NCBI RefSeq assembly: GCF_016876135.2
Contig: NZ_JACAOD020000007.1
Location: 97-51,135, forward strand
DNA length: 51,039 bases
Source: Candidatus Phytoplasma meliae
GTDB lineage: Bacteria; Bacillota_I; Bacilli_A; Acholeplasmatales; Acholeplasmataceae
Direction: 5' to 3'
Shown: in pieces, positions 25,072 through 33,924 of the stretch
Layout of the letters: every line of letters starts with the position of its first letter
Numbering within the stretch: position 1 is the first letter of the stretch
The notes under the pieces: model-generated
Database searches by the model: none
What the model saw: the letters and a program-made list of their open reading frames with translations, nothing else
What the model was told of the DNA's origin: nothing
Made by a program: the position numbers and the translations under genes

Positions 25072-26807
25072 AAGGACACCTCTAAATTTTGCGATTTGGC
25101 AATTTCTTGATATAAAAGGCAATTTTTAATTAATTCTTCATGTGTGCCTATCGCAACGATGCATCCTTCATCTAAAACAACGATTTTATCAGCGGTTAAA
25201 ACAGAAGTAAGTCTTTGAGCTACAATCAAAATTAAAGCTTTTTGCTTCATTTCTAAAAAAGCCTTTCTAATTTCATATTCTGTTTGATAATCTAAGGCTG
25301 AGAAAGAATCATCAAAAATATAAATATCTGGTTTTTTAATAAAACCACGAGCCATAGAAAGTCTTTGTTTTTGACCGCCAGAAAAATTAGCACCAAATTC
25401 GCTGACTCTATCTTGTAATTTATGGCTTTTATTTTGAATAATATTTTGGGCTTGAGCTAACCTTAAGGCCTCTAACATTTGTTCTTTTTGGGGATCGTTT
25501 TTGCCGAATGCTAAGTTACTCCTAATGGTTCCTTTGAATAAAACATTTTTTTGGGAAATAAAACTAATTTTGTTTCTTAAATAAGCCAGGTCATATTCTT
25601 TGATATTAATATCATTAATTTTAATCACTCCTTGGTTGACATCATAAAAACGAGGGATTAACCCGATTAAAGTGGATTTCCCTGCCCCTGTTGCTCCGAC
25701 AAAAGCAATTACTTCTCCTTGATTAAGGGTGAAATTAATATTTGTTAAGGTTGGTTTGGAGGTGTTGGGATAAGAAAAAGTTACATTTTCAAAAGATAAT
25801 TTGTGAAATGGTATTTGTGGTTGTAAGGGGGAAATGGTGTTTTTGATGGTGGGAGTCATGCTTAGTAGCTGCTCAATTCTTTTGATGGAAACCAAAGTTT
25901 TGGGGAACATCATAAAAAGAAGTAAAAAATCTAAAATAGAAAATAAGACATGGAATTGATAATCAATACAAGATAATAATCGACCGATAGTAAAATTAGG
26001 AAATAAGTTACGGTAATTTGAGTCAGTGAGTATAATAGCTCCAATCCCAAAATTAATTAAAATGGAGAAATTAAGGAAAAAATAAAAAATAGGGTCAATT
26101 GATACCATAAAACTAAATAATTTAATAGAAAAGCGACTATATTTTTTATTTACTTTGGCAAAACGTTGAGTTTCATAATTACTTTGTCTAAAAGCGCGAA
26201 TGGATTTGATCCCAATTAAGTTTTCTCGGGTAATAACGTTTAGATTATCTAATTTTTTTTGTTGTTCTTGAGAAAGGCGATAGCATTTTTTAATAATGAT
26301 GATTAATACTAAAATTAAAAAAGGGAAAATAAAAAGGATTCCTAAAATTAAGAAAGAGGCGACATAACAAATAGCAATGACGCTAATAATTAACATAATT
26401 GGTGAAACAACTGCAGTACGATAAAAGACAGAAATAAAATTCATAATTTGAGAAACACCAGAAGTAGTACGGCTTAAGAGTGAAGTAATTCCTAATTGTT
26501 GTATTTCTGCAGGGGAAAAGGTTTGAACTTTTTTAAAGATATCCCCGCTTAAATCGCGAAATAAGAGGGATGAAACTCGGGAAGAACAATAGTTAAGAAT
26601 TAAATTACCAACAAAACCACAGCAAGCAAATAAAATTAAAATTAGTAATAAATGTAAAGGATCTAATTTATTGTTAGCGTAATCTACAATATATTTACCA
26701 ATAACAAAAGGAATCCCTAATTCGCCAAAACATACGAATAATACAGCGATTAAATTTAAAAATAATAAAGCTTTATATTTTATTAAATATTTCCAAATGA
26801 TTTTCAT
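25068..26807 (-). CDS. ABC exporter half-transporter with degenerate ATPase site
   Basis: 579 residues. Six membrane segments, then GATGAGKST, Q-loop ISQKNVLF and the canonical signature FSGGQKQR. Walker B is IYIFDDSFSALD, so Asp replaces the catalytic Glu, and the switch His is Gln (IVAQRLTSV). This is the pattern of the noncatalytic-site subunit in heterodimeric exporters. The ATGA overlap with the downstream gene implies tight translational coupling in a 1:1 complex. Confidence 0.93.
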   Translation of the reverse strand: MKIIWKYLIKYKALLFLNLIAVLFVCFGELGIPFVIGKYIVDYANNKLDPLHLLLILILFACCGFVGNLILNYCSSRVSSLLFRDLSGDIFKKVQTFSPAEIQQLGITSLLSRTTSGVSQIMNFISVFYRTAVVSPIMLIISVIAICYVASFLILGILFIFPFLILVLIIIIKKCYRLSQEQQKKLDNLNVITRENLIGIKSIRAFRQSNYETQRFAKVNKKYSRFSIKLFSFMVSIDPIFYFFLNFSILINFGIGAIILTDSNYRNLFPNFTIGRLLSCIDYQFHVLFSILDFLLLFMMFPKTLVSIKRIEQLLSMTPTIKNTISPLQPQIPFHKLSFENVTFSYPNTSKPTLTNINFTLNQGEVIAFVGATGAGKSTLIGLIPRFYDVNQGVIKINDINIKEYDLAYLRNKISFISQKNVLFKGTIRSNLAFGKNDPQKEQMLEALRLAQAQNIIQNKSHKLQDRVSEFGANFSGGQKQRLSMARGFIKKPDIYIFDDSFSALDYQTEYEIRKAFLEMKQKALILIVAQRLTSVLTADKIVVLDEGCIVAIGTHEELIKNCLLYQEIAKSQNLEVSL

Positions 26808-27011
26808 AAGCTTAAATTTATAATTCCTTTGTCTGATAAATTTTTAAAAGATATTTTTATTTTTCTCACTTCTGCTTATTTTGTTTACATTTACTTTTTA
26901 CTTTTTATTAAAAAGAGATGAAAAATTACGCAAAAACGAGAAATAAAAAAATTTTAATTGAAAAAAGATGAAATGTGAATATGAGAGGATATCATAATTG
27001 CTTTAATTTAC

Positions 27012-27040
27012 AATAAAAAAGACTATTTATTGAATAGTCC
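27012..27040 (-). terminator. terminator overlapping the mscL stop
   Basis: Stem gactatt / aatagtc with a 5-nt loop, followed on the minus strand by a T-run (27014-27020). The TAG stop of mscL lies inside the stem. Confidence 0.75.
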
Positions 27041-27589
27041 CTTTGATGATGTTTGTTGACTGTGATTCTTTTTTGTTTTTTTGTTATTGCTTGGTTGTTG
27101 GTTACTAGGGGGGTGTTGTAATATTTCTTTAATTTCTTTTAATAAGGCAACTTCTTGTTTTAAACTTTTTAAAATAGTGGCTGTTTCATTTTTGCTTGTA
27201 TCTGGAGTTTTTTTGGCTGTATGGATAAAAATAGTTAAAATACTATAAATAACAAATGAAAGCATGATGAATTCTAAAACATTTTGTAAGAAATTGCCAT
27301 AATTAAGATAAACATCGCCTTTGATTTTAAACCTTAAGTCTTTTAAAGCAGAGGTATAACCAAATAATAAAGAAAAAGGAGGCATAATGACATCGGCTAC
27401 CAAAGAACTTACTATTTTAGCAAATAGTTGCCCAATGACAACAGCAACTGCTAAATTTATGACATTACCGCGAGTAATAAAATTTTTAAAACCTTTGGTG
27501 AATTTTAAAGATTTTTCGGCTAAGTTATGAGTATCGATTAAAATAAAAAAACTCCTTTGATATTTTATATAAAAATTACATATTTTCAA
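27023..27589 (-). CDS. mscL: large-conductance mechanosensitive channel MscL
   Basis: 188 residues from the only ATG, 173 if translation starts at ATT 27544. The core is typical: FKNFITRGNVINLAVAVVIGQLFAKIVSSLVADVIMPP (cited in parts: NVINLAVAVVIG pore helix, VSSLVADVIMPP), a periplasmic loop and a second helix (FIMLSFVIYSILTIFI). A Lys/Asn/Ser-rich cytoplasmic tail (NNKKTKKNHSQQ) is longer than usual. AAAGGAG lies 8 nt before the in-frame ATT and not before the ATG, so a non-AUG start is likely. Opens under membrane tension to release solutes, useful when moving between plant sap and insect. Confidence 0.9.
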   Translation of the reverse strand: MKICNFYIKYQRSFFILIDTHNLAEKSLKFTKGFKNFITRGNVINLAVAVVIGQLFAKIVSSLVADVIMPPFSLLFGYTSALKDLRFKIKGDVYLNYGNFLQNVLEFIMLSFVIYSILTIFIHTAKKTPDTSKNETATILKSLKQEVALLKEIKEILQHPPSNQQPSNNKKTKKNHSQQTSSKGLFNK

Positions 27590-27814
27590 AATATGGTATA
27601 AGTTGCGAAATGATTTAGCTAGAACGAAAAATAAAAGAGCAAGAACAAGAAATGAATAAAATTATGATTAAAGAGCAAATGAGCCAATTAATCAATTGAG
27701 GAATTGTTTTTGAGAGTAAAATAAATTTTAACTCTTTTATTATAACATTTTTTAATGTGAAAAAATTATGTTTTATTAGAAATTAGGAATATTAAAGAAT
27801 ATTAAAAGAAAAAA

Positions 27815-27841
27815 GGAAATTGTCATTATGACAAATCCCTT
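27815..27841 (-). terminator. terminator after nrdF
   Basis: Imperfect 11-bp stem (ggaaattgtca / tgacaaatccc) with loop tta. On the minus strand it is followed by a T6-type run. Confidence 0.65.
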
Positions 27842-27864
27842 GATGGCTTATTTTGTTTATTTTT

Positions 27865-28905
27865 TTAACAATTATCAAAATAAAAATCTTCATCTTTTAA
27901 AGCTTCAGAACGCATTTTTTGATAACCATTCCCTTTCATGGAAAAATTATCCATGGTTTTAGTTTCGGTATTAAGACCATTAATGATCACAGGATTAACA
28001 TTTTCAGGAGGGAAATAAGGATCAAAACCTAAGTTCATTAAAGCTTTGTTGCCATTATAACGGACAAATTTATTAACATCATCTTCTAAGTTTAATTGAT
28101 GATAAATTGTTTTAACTAATAAAAGTTGTTCTTGATATAAAGTTTGCATCATTTTATCAAGCCATTTTTTTAAAGCTTGCTGTGTTGGGATATCAAAAAG
28201 ACGATATAATTCTATTGCTAAACGTCCGACATAAACACCATGAATGCTTTCATCTCTGATAATTAAATTAATAATTTCTCCTGCTTGCATCAATTGTCCT
28301 TGACCATAAAAATATAAAGGATAATAAAAACCGCTATAAAATAACCAAGTTTCTAAAAAAACAGATATTGCCATAGCTTGCCATTGTTTTTTTTGGAATT
28401 CAAGTTGATTAAATTGTGGGGCTTTTATTTTTTTAAGATAAATATGTTCTTCTAGGATTTCATAAACTTGAATAATTTGTTTTATAATATTTTGTAAATT
28501 AATTTGTTGTTTTCCCCATGAAAAAAGTTGATTAATTTCTTGATTGCTTAAAAAACTCATAAAAATATTAGAATAGCTTTTAGCATGAACAGCATTTTCC
28601 ATGGCTCCCATAAAATTAAGGGTAGCTTTTTTTTGGTGTTCTTTTTCATCCAAAGAGCGAGCAATGACAGGCATTCCTAAATCTCCTTGGTAAGTATCTA
28701 AAAAAGTCAATACTAAAAGATTACGGTTGTATACAGTTTTTTCTTCAGGGGTTAGATGATTCCAACAAGCAAGGTCTCCTTGTAAACTAATATCTTCGGG
28801 GCGCCAAAATTGGCTTAAATTTTGTTCATAAAAAAAATGTGTGTATGGATCTTCTAATTGATTCCAATTAGCTCCTTGGTATGTTTTTGGTAAAAATTTT
28901 AGCAT
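27865..28905 (-). CDS. nrdF: ribonucleotide reductase small subunit (class Ib-like)
   Basis: 346 residues. Carries the tyrosyl-type radical used by NrdE. First ligand Asp in LTFLDTYQGD; the radical Tyr at His+4 in NAVHAKSYSNIF; then FLETWLFYSGF and IIRDESIHG with Glu, Glu and His at the usual spacing (34 and 37 residues). Around the first His the order is E-N-A-V-H, so Asn occupies the His-3 position where the bridging Glu is expected and Glu is one residue earlier. The loop before it is three residues longer than in enterobacterial NrdF. AAGGAG lies 5 nt before the ATG. Encoded downstream of nrdI-nrdE. Confidence 0.94.
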   Translation of the reverse strand: MLKFLPKTYQGANWNQLEDPYTHFFYEQNLSQFWRPEDISLQGDLACWNHLTPEEKTVYNRNLLVLTFLDTYQGDLGMPVIARSLDEKEHQKKATLNFMGAMENAVHAKSYSNIFMSFLSNQEINQLFSWGKQQINLQNIIKQIIQVYEILEEHIYLKKIKAPQFNQLEFQKKQWQAMAISVFLETWLFYSGFYYPLYFYGQGQLMQAGEIINLIIRDESIHGVYVGRLAIELYRLFDIPTQQALKKWLDKMMQTLYQEQLLLVKTIYHQLNLEDDVNKFVRYNGNKALMNLGFDPYFPPENVNPVIINGLNTETKTMDNFSMKGNGYQKMRSEALKDEDFYFDNC

Positions 28906-29080
28906 TTGAACTCCTTTATGGTGATGATGTTTGATTTTATTAGCTTATCTTTTGTTTTTAGAAGAGTTATGTTCTTGTTTCTTTTTGGCTTTTTTTAGCT
29001 TTTGCATATTTTTTCATATTTAGGATAAATGGGTAATGGGCGAGAAAGCGATGATAAATAAAAGAGATAAGAGAGTGATA

Positions 29081-29107
29081 AAAAAAGACTATCTAATGAA
29101 GATAGCC
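29081..29107 (-). terminator. hairpin after nrdIE
   Basis: Stem agactatct / agatagcct (one G-U on the RNA strand), loop aatga, then a T-run on the minus strand. It may uncouple nrdF expression from nrdIE. Confidence 0.65.
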
Positions 29108-29137
29108 TTGTTGGGCGAAAGAGAAAAATTCATGAGA

Positions 29138-31705
29138 TTAAATGCCACAAGCTTCACATTCATCAATTTTTAATTTTTGGGTGCGGGTGTAATAAAGGGT
29201 GTTAATCCCTTTATGGTGAGCATAAAGATAATATCTTTGTAATTCTCTAGTAGTAATATCAGAAGTAATTCCTAATTCAAAGGAAATGCCTTGATCGATG
29301 TGTTTTTGGGCAGTTGCAATGACATCAATCAAATCATATTTATTCATCTTATAAGCTGTTGTATACATAAAAGCAGCTTCTTTTAAACCAGGCATCGGGC
29401 AATAAGTTTTAGAATTACCGTAAGTGCGTTCTTCAACTAATTGTTTAATTGGGGTTAGGGAAGGAGTAGCACCCATAATGTAACCGATAGAACCATTAGG
29501 AGCAACAGCTAAACGATGTGAATTGTAAAGTCCAAATTGTTGAATGTCTTGCTTTAATTGTTGCCAATCGTTTTGGGTTGGTAGGTCGATGTTTGAAAAG
29601 ATTTGTTTTACTTTAGGCGTTTTTGGTAGAATTTCGCCACGATTGTTAAAATAAGAGCCATCGGCGTATTTTGATTTTTCAAAGCGATAAAACTTTTGTC
29701 CTGTTTGACGGGCTTTTTGGCAAGAGTGTAGGAGACTATAGTAATTAACAGCATTGAAAAAAACATCAATTAAATCTTTATTTTCAGGGCTGCCAAAAGT
29801 AATATAATTTTGTGCTAAAAAGCCGTGATGTCCCATGATGCCAAAACCGACACTACGATTAAGGCGGTTTGCTTTTGCAACAGCGGGTACATAATTGATG
29901 TTGGTGTTATTAGCAACATTATTCATCACTTCCATAGCCATAAAGACAGTTTCTGCAATGGTGTTGTTTTTAATCATATTACCCATATGACCTGATGCTA
30001 AATTACATGAAATATCAAGTCCAATTTGGTCTTGAGAAGTTTGATGATAAGAAGCGTAGTGGGAGGTAATGGTTGGTTGTAGGATTTCGGTGCAAAGGTT
30101 AGAAAATTTAACTTGTAAATCAAGGGGATTTTTTTGGTTAACGTTGTCACAAAACATTAAATAAGGATAACCTGATTCTCCTTGCATATGAGCGATTAGT
30201 TCTAATAATTTACGGGGGTTAATGGCTTTTTTACAAACTTTAGGGTTATTGACTAAAATATTGTACCAATGATCCATGTTGCAAGCAATATCAGCAAAAT
30301 TTTGGCCGTATTCTAAAAAGACAGTGTGAGGATAAAAGGTATACATAGTTTGATTAAGGCGTGCTAATTCAATCATTTTATTAGGAATAACAACTCCTAA
30401 AGATAAAGTTTTAACACGGACATCTTCGTCAGCGCTTAGTTTTTTAGTGTTTAAAAAATCTTCGATGTCGGCGTGAAAAACATTTAAATAAACCGCTCCT
30501 GCACCTGTTCGTTGTCCCATTTGGTCAGCATAACGGAAACTATGGTCTAATAATTTACAAACACCGACTACTCCTTTGCAAACTCCTTTGATTCCTTTAA
30601 TAGTTTCTCCTTTAGCGCGCAAGTTAGTGATGTTAATAGAGACGCCCCCTCCAATTTTAGAAAGTTGCATTGAAAATTCATTAATGCGGGCGATATCATT
30701 TAAAGAATCTCCTGCTTCTAATAAAAAGCAAGAAACAAATTCACCACGATGTTTTTTGCTGGTATTTAATAAAGTAGGAGTTGCAGGAGTAAAATCTTGA
30801 TTAATTAAAGAAGTAATCATTCTTTGAGCAATTCCAAAATTTCCTTGAGAATGATAAAGAGCATTGACAGCTAAACGGTCTTCATAAGTTTCTAAATAAT
30901 ATTGCTTATCTCTTGTTTTTAAAGCATAATCGCGATAAAACTTAAAAGCTCCCATGAAAGTAGAAAAACGAAATTTTTTACGATAAGCTATTTGATAAAT
31001 AGTTTTAATTTGGCTATCAGTATATTTAGTTAAAAAATCACTTTCATAATATTCGTTAGTTTGCAAAAAAGTTAGTTTTTCTTTTAAAGTAGGGAAACGC
31101 TTTAATTTAGGTTTTATTTCTTCTAAGATAAAACTGGTTAGGGCTTCTTGATCTTTTTGTAAATCTTTAATATGACCATTTTCGTCAATAATTTGATTGT
31201 TGAGGATAATCCAAGGGGGTAGAGTTTTTGGAATATGGGGGTTATTCACTTTCTTTTCTATTAAAGGAGATGCCTGATAGGTGTTTTGAGAGGGTAAAGA
31301 TGGTAGTTTTTTTTGATTGCTATATGCTAAGAGCCATTTTTTTAAAAAAGCTTTTTCTTCTTGTAAGCCAGAGCCTTCAAATTTTAAGACTAAAGGAATA
31401 TTATAGGTAGTTGCTATAATATCACCAGCTTTGCCATAATTAGAACCCCAATTTTTATTGCCAGAAACTGCCACTCCAATAACTAAAGAGATGTTTTTAT
31501 CTAAAAAGTTTTTGGTTTCTTTTGACACTTCACCAAATTTAACACTACGAGTTAATAAAAAAAGCTTTTCACAAGAACTATCATCTTTGTTATAATCATT
31601 GACATGTTTGACATTAGCGTCTAAGCTTTGAGCCATTTCATAAACTTGACCTTTGAATAAACCATCATAAACTACTTTAATCTTTTGTTGTGTAGCTACA
31701 GACAT
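29138..31705 (-). CDS. nrdE: NrdI-NrdE fusion: flavodoxin-like activator joined to ribonucleotide reductase large subunit
   Basis: 855 residues. Residues about 8-128 are NrdI-like (IKVVYDG, FLLTRSVKFG, GVAVSGNKNWGSNYG, AGDIIATTY, PLVLKFE). The rest, from about 155, is a complete class Ib NrdE: N-terminal YESDFLTKYT region, SCFLLEAGDS and DISCNLASG (redox Cys pair), SNLCTEILQ (thiyl Cys with flanking Asn and Glu), and a C-terminal ECEACGI tail for thioredoxin-like reduction. No stop or start lies between the two parts. The flavin phosphate loop, usually D-S-x-T-G-N, is D-G-L-F-K-G, so FMN binding may be altered. AAGGAG lies 7 nt before the ATG. Reduces nucleotides with NrdF from the next gene. 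Confidence 0.95.
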   Translation of the reverse strand: MSVATQQKIKVVYDGLFKGQVYEMAQSLDANVKHVNDYNKDDSSCEKLFLLTRSVKFGEVSKETKNFLDKNISLVIGVAVSGNKNWGSNYGKAGDIIATTYNIPLVLKFEGSGLQEEKAFLKKWLLAYSNQKKLPSLPSQNTYQASPLIEKKVNNPHIPKTLPPWIILNNQIIDENGHIKDLQKDQEALTSFILEEIKPKLKRFPTLKEKLTFLQTNEYYESDFLTKYTDSQIKTIYQIAYRKKFRFSTFMGAFKFYRDYALKTRDKQYYLETYEDRLAVNALYHSQGNFGIAQRMITSLINQDFTPATPTLLNTSKKHRGEFVSCFLLEAGDSLNDIARINEFSMQLSKIGGGVSINITNLRAKGETIKGIKGVCKGVVGVCKLLDHSFRYADQMGQRTGAGAVYLNVFHADIEDFLNTKKLSADEDVRVKTLSLGVVIPNKMIELARLNQTMYTFYPHTVFLEYGQNFADIACNMDHWYNILVNNPKVCKKAINPRKLLELIAHMQGESGYPYLMFCDNVNQKNPLDLQVKFSNLCTEILQPTITSHYASYHQTSQDQIGLDISCNLASGHMGNMIKNNTIAETVFMAMEVMNNVANNTNINYVPAVAKANRLNRSVGFGIMGHHGFLAQNYITFGSPENKDLIDVFFNAVNYYSLLHSCQKARQTGQKFYRFEKSKYADGSYFNNRGEILPKTPKVKQIFSNIDLPTQNDWQQLKQDIQQFGLYNSHRLAVAPNGSIGYIMGATPSLTPIKQLVEERTYGNSKTYCPMPGLKEAAFMYTTAYKMNKYDLIDVIATAQKHIDQGISFELGITSDITTRELQRYYLYAHHKGINTLYYTRTQKLKIDECEACGI

Positions 31706-31737
31706 AAATTTCTCCTTTTTTTAGAATCCATATTATT

Positions 31738-31743
31738 ATTATA
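31738..31743 (-). promoter_or_regulatory. -10 box of nrdIE
   Basis: TATAAT on the minus strand about 33 nt before the start; no good -35 hexamer. The mobile-unit end begins only 30 nt further upstream, so its insertion may have replaced the original promoter region. Confidence 0.35.
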
Positions 31744-31772
31744 TCAATTTATATTAATAATTTTTTGATATA

Positions 31773-31800
31773 ACGCACTTAGACCAAAAAGTTGGACTTG
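31773..31800 (-). repeat. diverged terminal inverted repeat, left end of decayed unit
   Basis: acgcacttagaccaaaaa and onward matches the reverse complement of the right end (33155-33196) at 21 of 28 positions. Together they bracket 31773-33196. Confidence 0.6.
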
Positions 31801-31903
31801 TTTAGGTCGAATTGTGAATATCAAAGTTCGTGGCAGACGACGTAACTTGATGTTATTCCAATAATACAGTTTAACGACATGTTCTGGTCGAATTGCGGAT
31901 TAA

Positions 31904-32008
31904 TTAATCTTTCCAGTCATGATGATATTTCCATTCTTTAAGAATAAGAATGTTGTTATATTCGTCGTTTTCGAGTTTTTTGATAGAGTGGAACGATTTT
32001 GTTTGATA
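31904..32008 (-). pseudogene. C-terminal fragment of an unknown protein
   Basis: A 34-codon open stretch without a start that reads like natural protein (FHSIKKLENDEYNNI, then LILKEWKYHHDWKD, stop). It follows the sigma pseudogene on the same strand. No family is recognised. Confidence 0.3.
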
Positions 32009-32105
32009 TCATCTTTTTTTGAAATATTGGTTATTTAGATTGTTTATAACCATAAAGTCGTTTTGATGGATATTTCACTTAGTTACCCCCCCTTTTTTTT
32101 AGTTT

Positions 32106-33094
32106 TCAGTTTTCTTTTGTTGGGGGTTGGGAGATTTTTGATGTTAAGTGTTGGATTGAATGAGAATTTTTTAATTTTCTAAGGATGATGGTTTTTTGGT
32201 TTTTGATTGTTTGGATTGATAAGTTTAGTTTTTTTGCAATTTGTTGGTCGGTTAGGGTCGATGGCATAAATTCATATGAGAATTCTCTGGAACCAATTTC
32301 ATTGTTTAAGTTGAAACCAAATGACAAGATGGCAATTTGTTTTTCTGTTGGTGTGAGCATTTTATTAATTATTGCAATAGTTTTTTCGTGTTGTGATTGC
32401 TTCATAAGGTGTTGGTGGGGGTTTTTGAATGGGTTATTTTTTTCTACTTTTGCGGCTTCTGTTATTGGTTCACCAAATGGTTCTTGATTGAATTTTTCAA
32501 ATTTTGGTGAAGTGAATTTGTTTTTGAATTTTTTTTTTGGTCTTTGTAGTCGTTTTCTTCCTTTTTGTTGACAGTTTCTTGGTGAGATTTATTACCATTG
32601 AGGTTTTGGTGGTTTTTGTTCAAAGATTTTTGGACATGATTTGATATATATGATGGGAGTTTGACTTTTTTAGGATGTTTTAGGTTGTAGTTGTTGAGTG
32701 CTTCTGTTGCAAAAAGATGGCATTCTTGTAATTGGTCATAATAAGTAACAAATCTCAGTTTATATTTAAATTTTTTAAGAATTTTTTTGTAGATTGATTC
32801 ATATGATAAGATTATGGCATCTTTTAAGAATTGATTTTTTTCGTTGTTGTCATAAAAAATCAAAGCTTTTTGTTGAAGTTTTTCTAATTCTTTAAAATTA
32901 TGATTATTTTTTAGGGATTTAATTTCTTTGATTAGATTATAGATTTCTATTTTTTTATATTTTCGGATTAATTCCACTTCTTCGTTTTGCAAAATTAAAA
33001 ATTCGTTTTGTTCTTGGTTGGTTAAGGGTGTTTTTTTTAATAAAGTGATTATTAATTGATAATTTTGGCCAATTTGAGATATTATCTTTTTTAT
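32106..33094 (-). pseudogene. frameshifted sigma-70-family factor
   Basis: Upstream frame (to 32462): a helical region resembling sigma region 2, with ILSYESIYKKILKKF, ATEALNNYNLKHPKKVKLP and SYISNHVQKSLNKN. Downstream frame (from about 32528 to 32106): sigma region 4 helix-turn-helix, LTPTEKQIAILSFGF, then LTDQQIAKKLNLSIQTIKNQ and ILRKLK. The frames meet at an A10 run (32529-32538); one extra A would join them (DQKKKFKNKF). The upstream frame is open to an ATA codon at 33094 with AAGGAG at proper spacing, and the only canonical-type start is TTG at 32992. Resembles the sigma factors carried on phytoplasma PMUs. Either dead or expressed through slippage. Confidence 0.6.
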
Positions 33095-33126
33095 TAAAAA
33101 CTCCTTTTTTTGATTTTTGGGTAAAT

Positions 33127-33154
33127 AAAAAAACCATCATAAATGATGGTTTTT
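33127..33154 (+). terminator. hairpin at the element's right end
   Basis: Stem aaaaaccatcat / atgatggttttt with a 2-base centre. The same hairpin type adjoins terminal repeat C at 50981-51010, so it belongs to the mobile-element end and may block transcription into or out of it. Confidence 0.7.
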
Positions 33155-33196
33155 ATTAGATATTTAGTTGGAGTTCAATGTTTTGGTCTAGGTGCG
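33155..33196 (+). repeat. mobile-element terminal repeat, copy B
   Basis: 42 nt, same as 3254-3295 except two bases (gagtt for gagcc). Directly follows the hairpin at 33127-33154 and forms the right end of the decayed sigma-factor unit. Confidence 0.8.
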
Positions 33197-33289
33197 CGCA
33201 GTAGCCTTTTAATTTTTGTGCTTGTATTATGATTAAATTAAAATATTACTAAAACAAATAAATAAGATAATTGACCTATAAATGATATT

Positions 33290-33703
33290 TTATTTTAACT
33301 CTAAATAACGTTTTTCTGAATGATTAATTGTTTTTTTCGGAATAATTAATTTTAATAATCCTGCTTCCAAGCTTCCTTGAACATCTTCTAAAACAAAATC
33401 TTGATCTAAATAAAAACTACGTTTAAAAACCCCTTGAAATCTTTCTTTTCTAATGAAATTTGGTTCTTGTTCGACATTTTCTTGTGAATTCTTAGCTTCA
33501 ATAGTTAAATAACCATTTTCTAAAGTCACTTTAACATCTTCTTTTTTAAATCCTGGTAATTCCATAGTTATAAGATATTGTTTATTTTTCTCTTCAATAT
33601 CTGTTTTCATAATATTATTCATTCTATTAAAAGGATTAATTTTGATATCATCAAATGCATTTTCAAATAAATCTTGATTGTGTTTAATTAAATTAAATAA
33701 CAT
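33290..33703 (-). CDS. small heat shock protein Hsp20 (alpha-crystallin domain)
   Basis: 137 residues. ATP-independent holdase chaperone. Alpha-crystallin domain about 34-125 (YLITMELPGFKKEDVKV, NGYLTIEAKN, SFYLDQDF, GLLKLIIPKK); the C-terminus has K-x-I in place of the usual I-x-I. AAGGAGCG lies 7-8 nt before the ATG. The transcript is predicted to start near 33889, giving a ~185-nt leader containing two direct atgcatgtaaa units. A CIRCE operator covers its promoter. Confidence 0.95.
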   Translation of the reverse strand: MLFNLIKHNQDLFENAFDDIKINPFNRMNNIMKTDIEEKNKQYLITMELPGFKKEDVKVTLENGYLTIEAKNSQENVEQEPNFIRKERFQGVFKRSFYLDQDFVLEDVQGSLEAGLLKLIIPKKTINHSEKRYLELK

Positions 33704-33895
33704 TGTTTATCGCTCCTTTTTATTATTTTTATTTTTTGATATAAAGCAAAAAACTTAAAAAACGATTTTTTTAAATTCAACATAAAGTTAATAAACTTAA
33801 AAGTTTTGTCCTTCCGTTTACATGCATAAAATTTACATGCATGAAAAGAGCTTAAATATAAATGCTTAATACTTTATTCTTTTAAGTTCATTTTT

Positions 33896-33924
33896 ATTCT
33901 AACAAAAAAAATTGGCACTGTCAA
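33896..33924 (-). promoter_or_regulatory. hsp20 promoter
   Basis: Minus strand TTGACA (33919-33924), a 17-nt spacer and TAGAAT (33896-33901). The -35 box lies inside the CIRCE element. Confidence 0.75.

Larger units (their letters stand above)
31706..32105. other. 400-nt region before the sigma pseudogene
   Basis: Contains the nrdIE promoter region, the left terminal repeat (31773-31800), a possible gene fragment (31904-32008) and a C8-T9 run near 32085-32100. No intact gene. Confidence 0.6.
31773..33196. mobile_element. decayed ~1.4-kb mobile unit bounded by inverted repeats
   Basis: Imperfect terminal repeats at both ends enclose only broken frames: a C-terminal gene fragment and a frameshifted sigma factor. 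No transposase is inside, so it is either a remnant of a larger PMU or a unit once moved in trans. It sits between nrdIE and hsp20. Confidence 0.5.

Noticed and set aside
32955..33140. 61-codon minus-strand frame over the sigma gene start
   Set aside because: It overlaps the element-end hairpin and the upstream part of the sigma frame; composition gives no protein signal.
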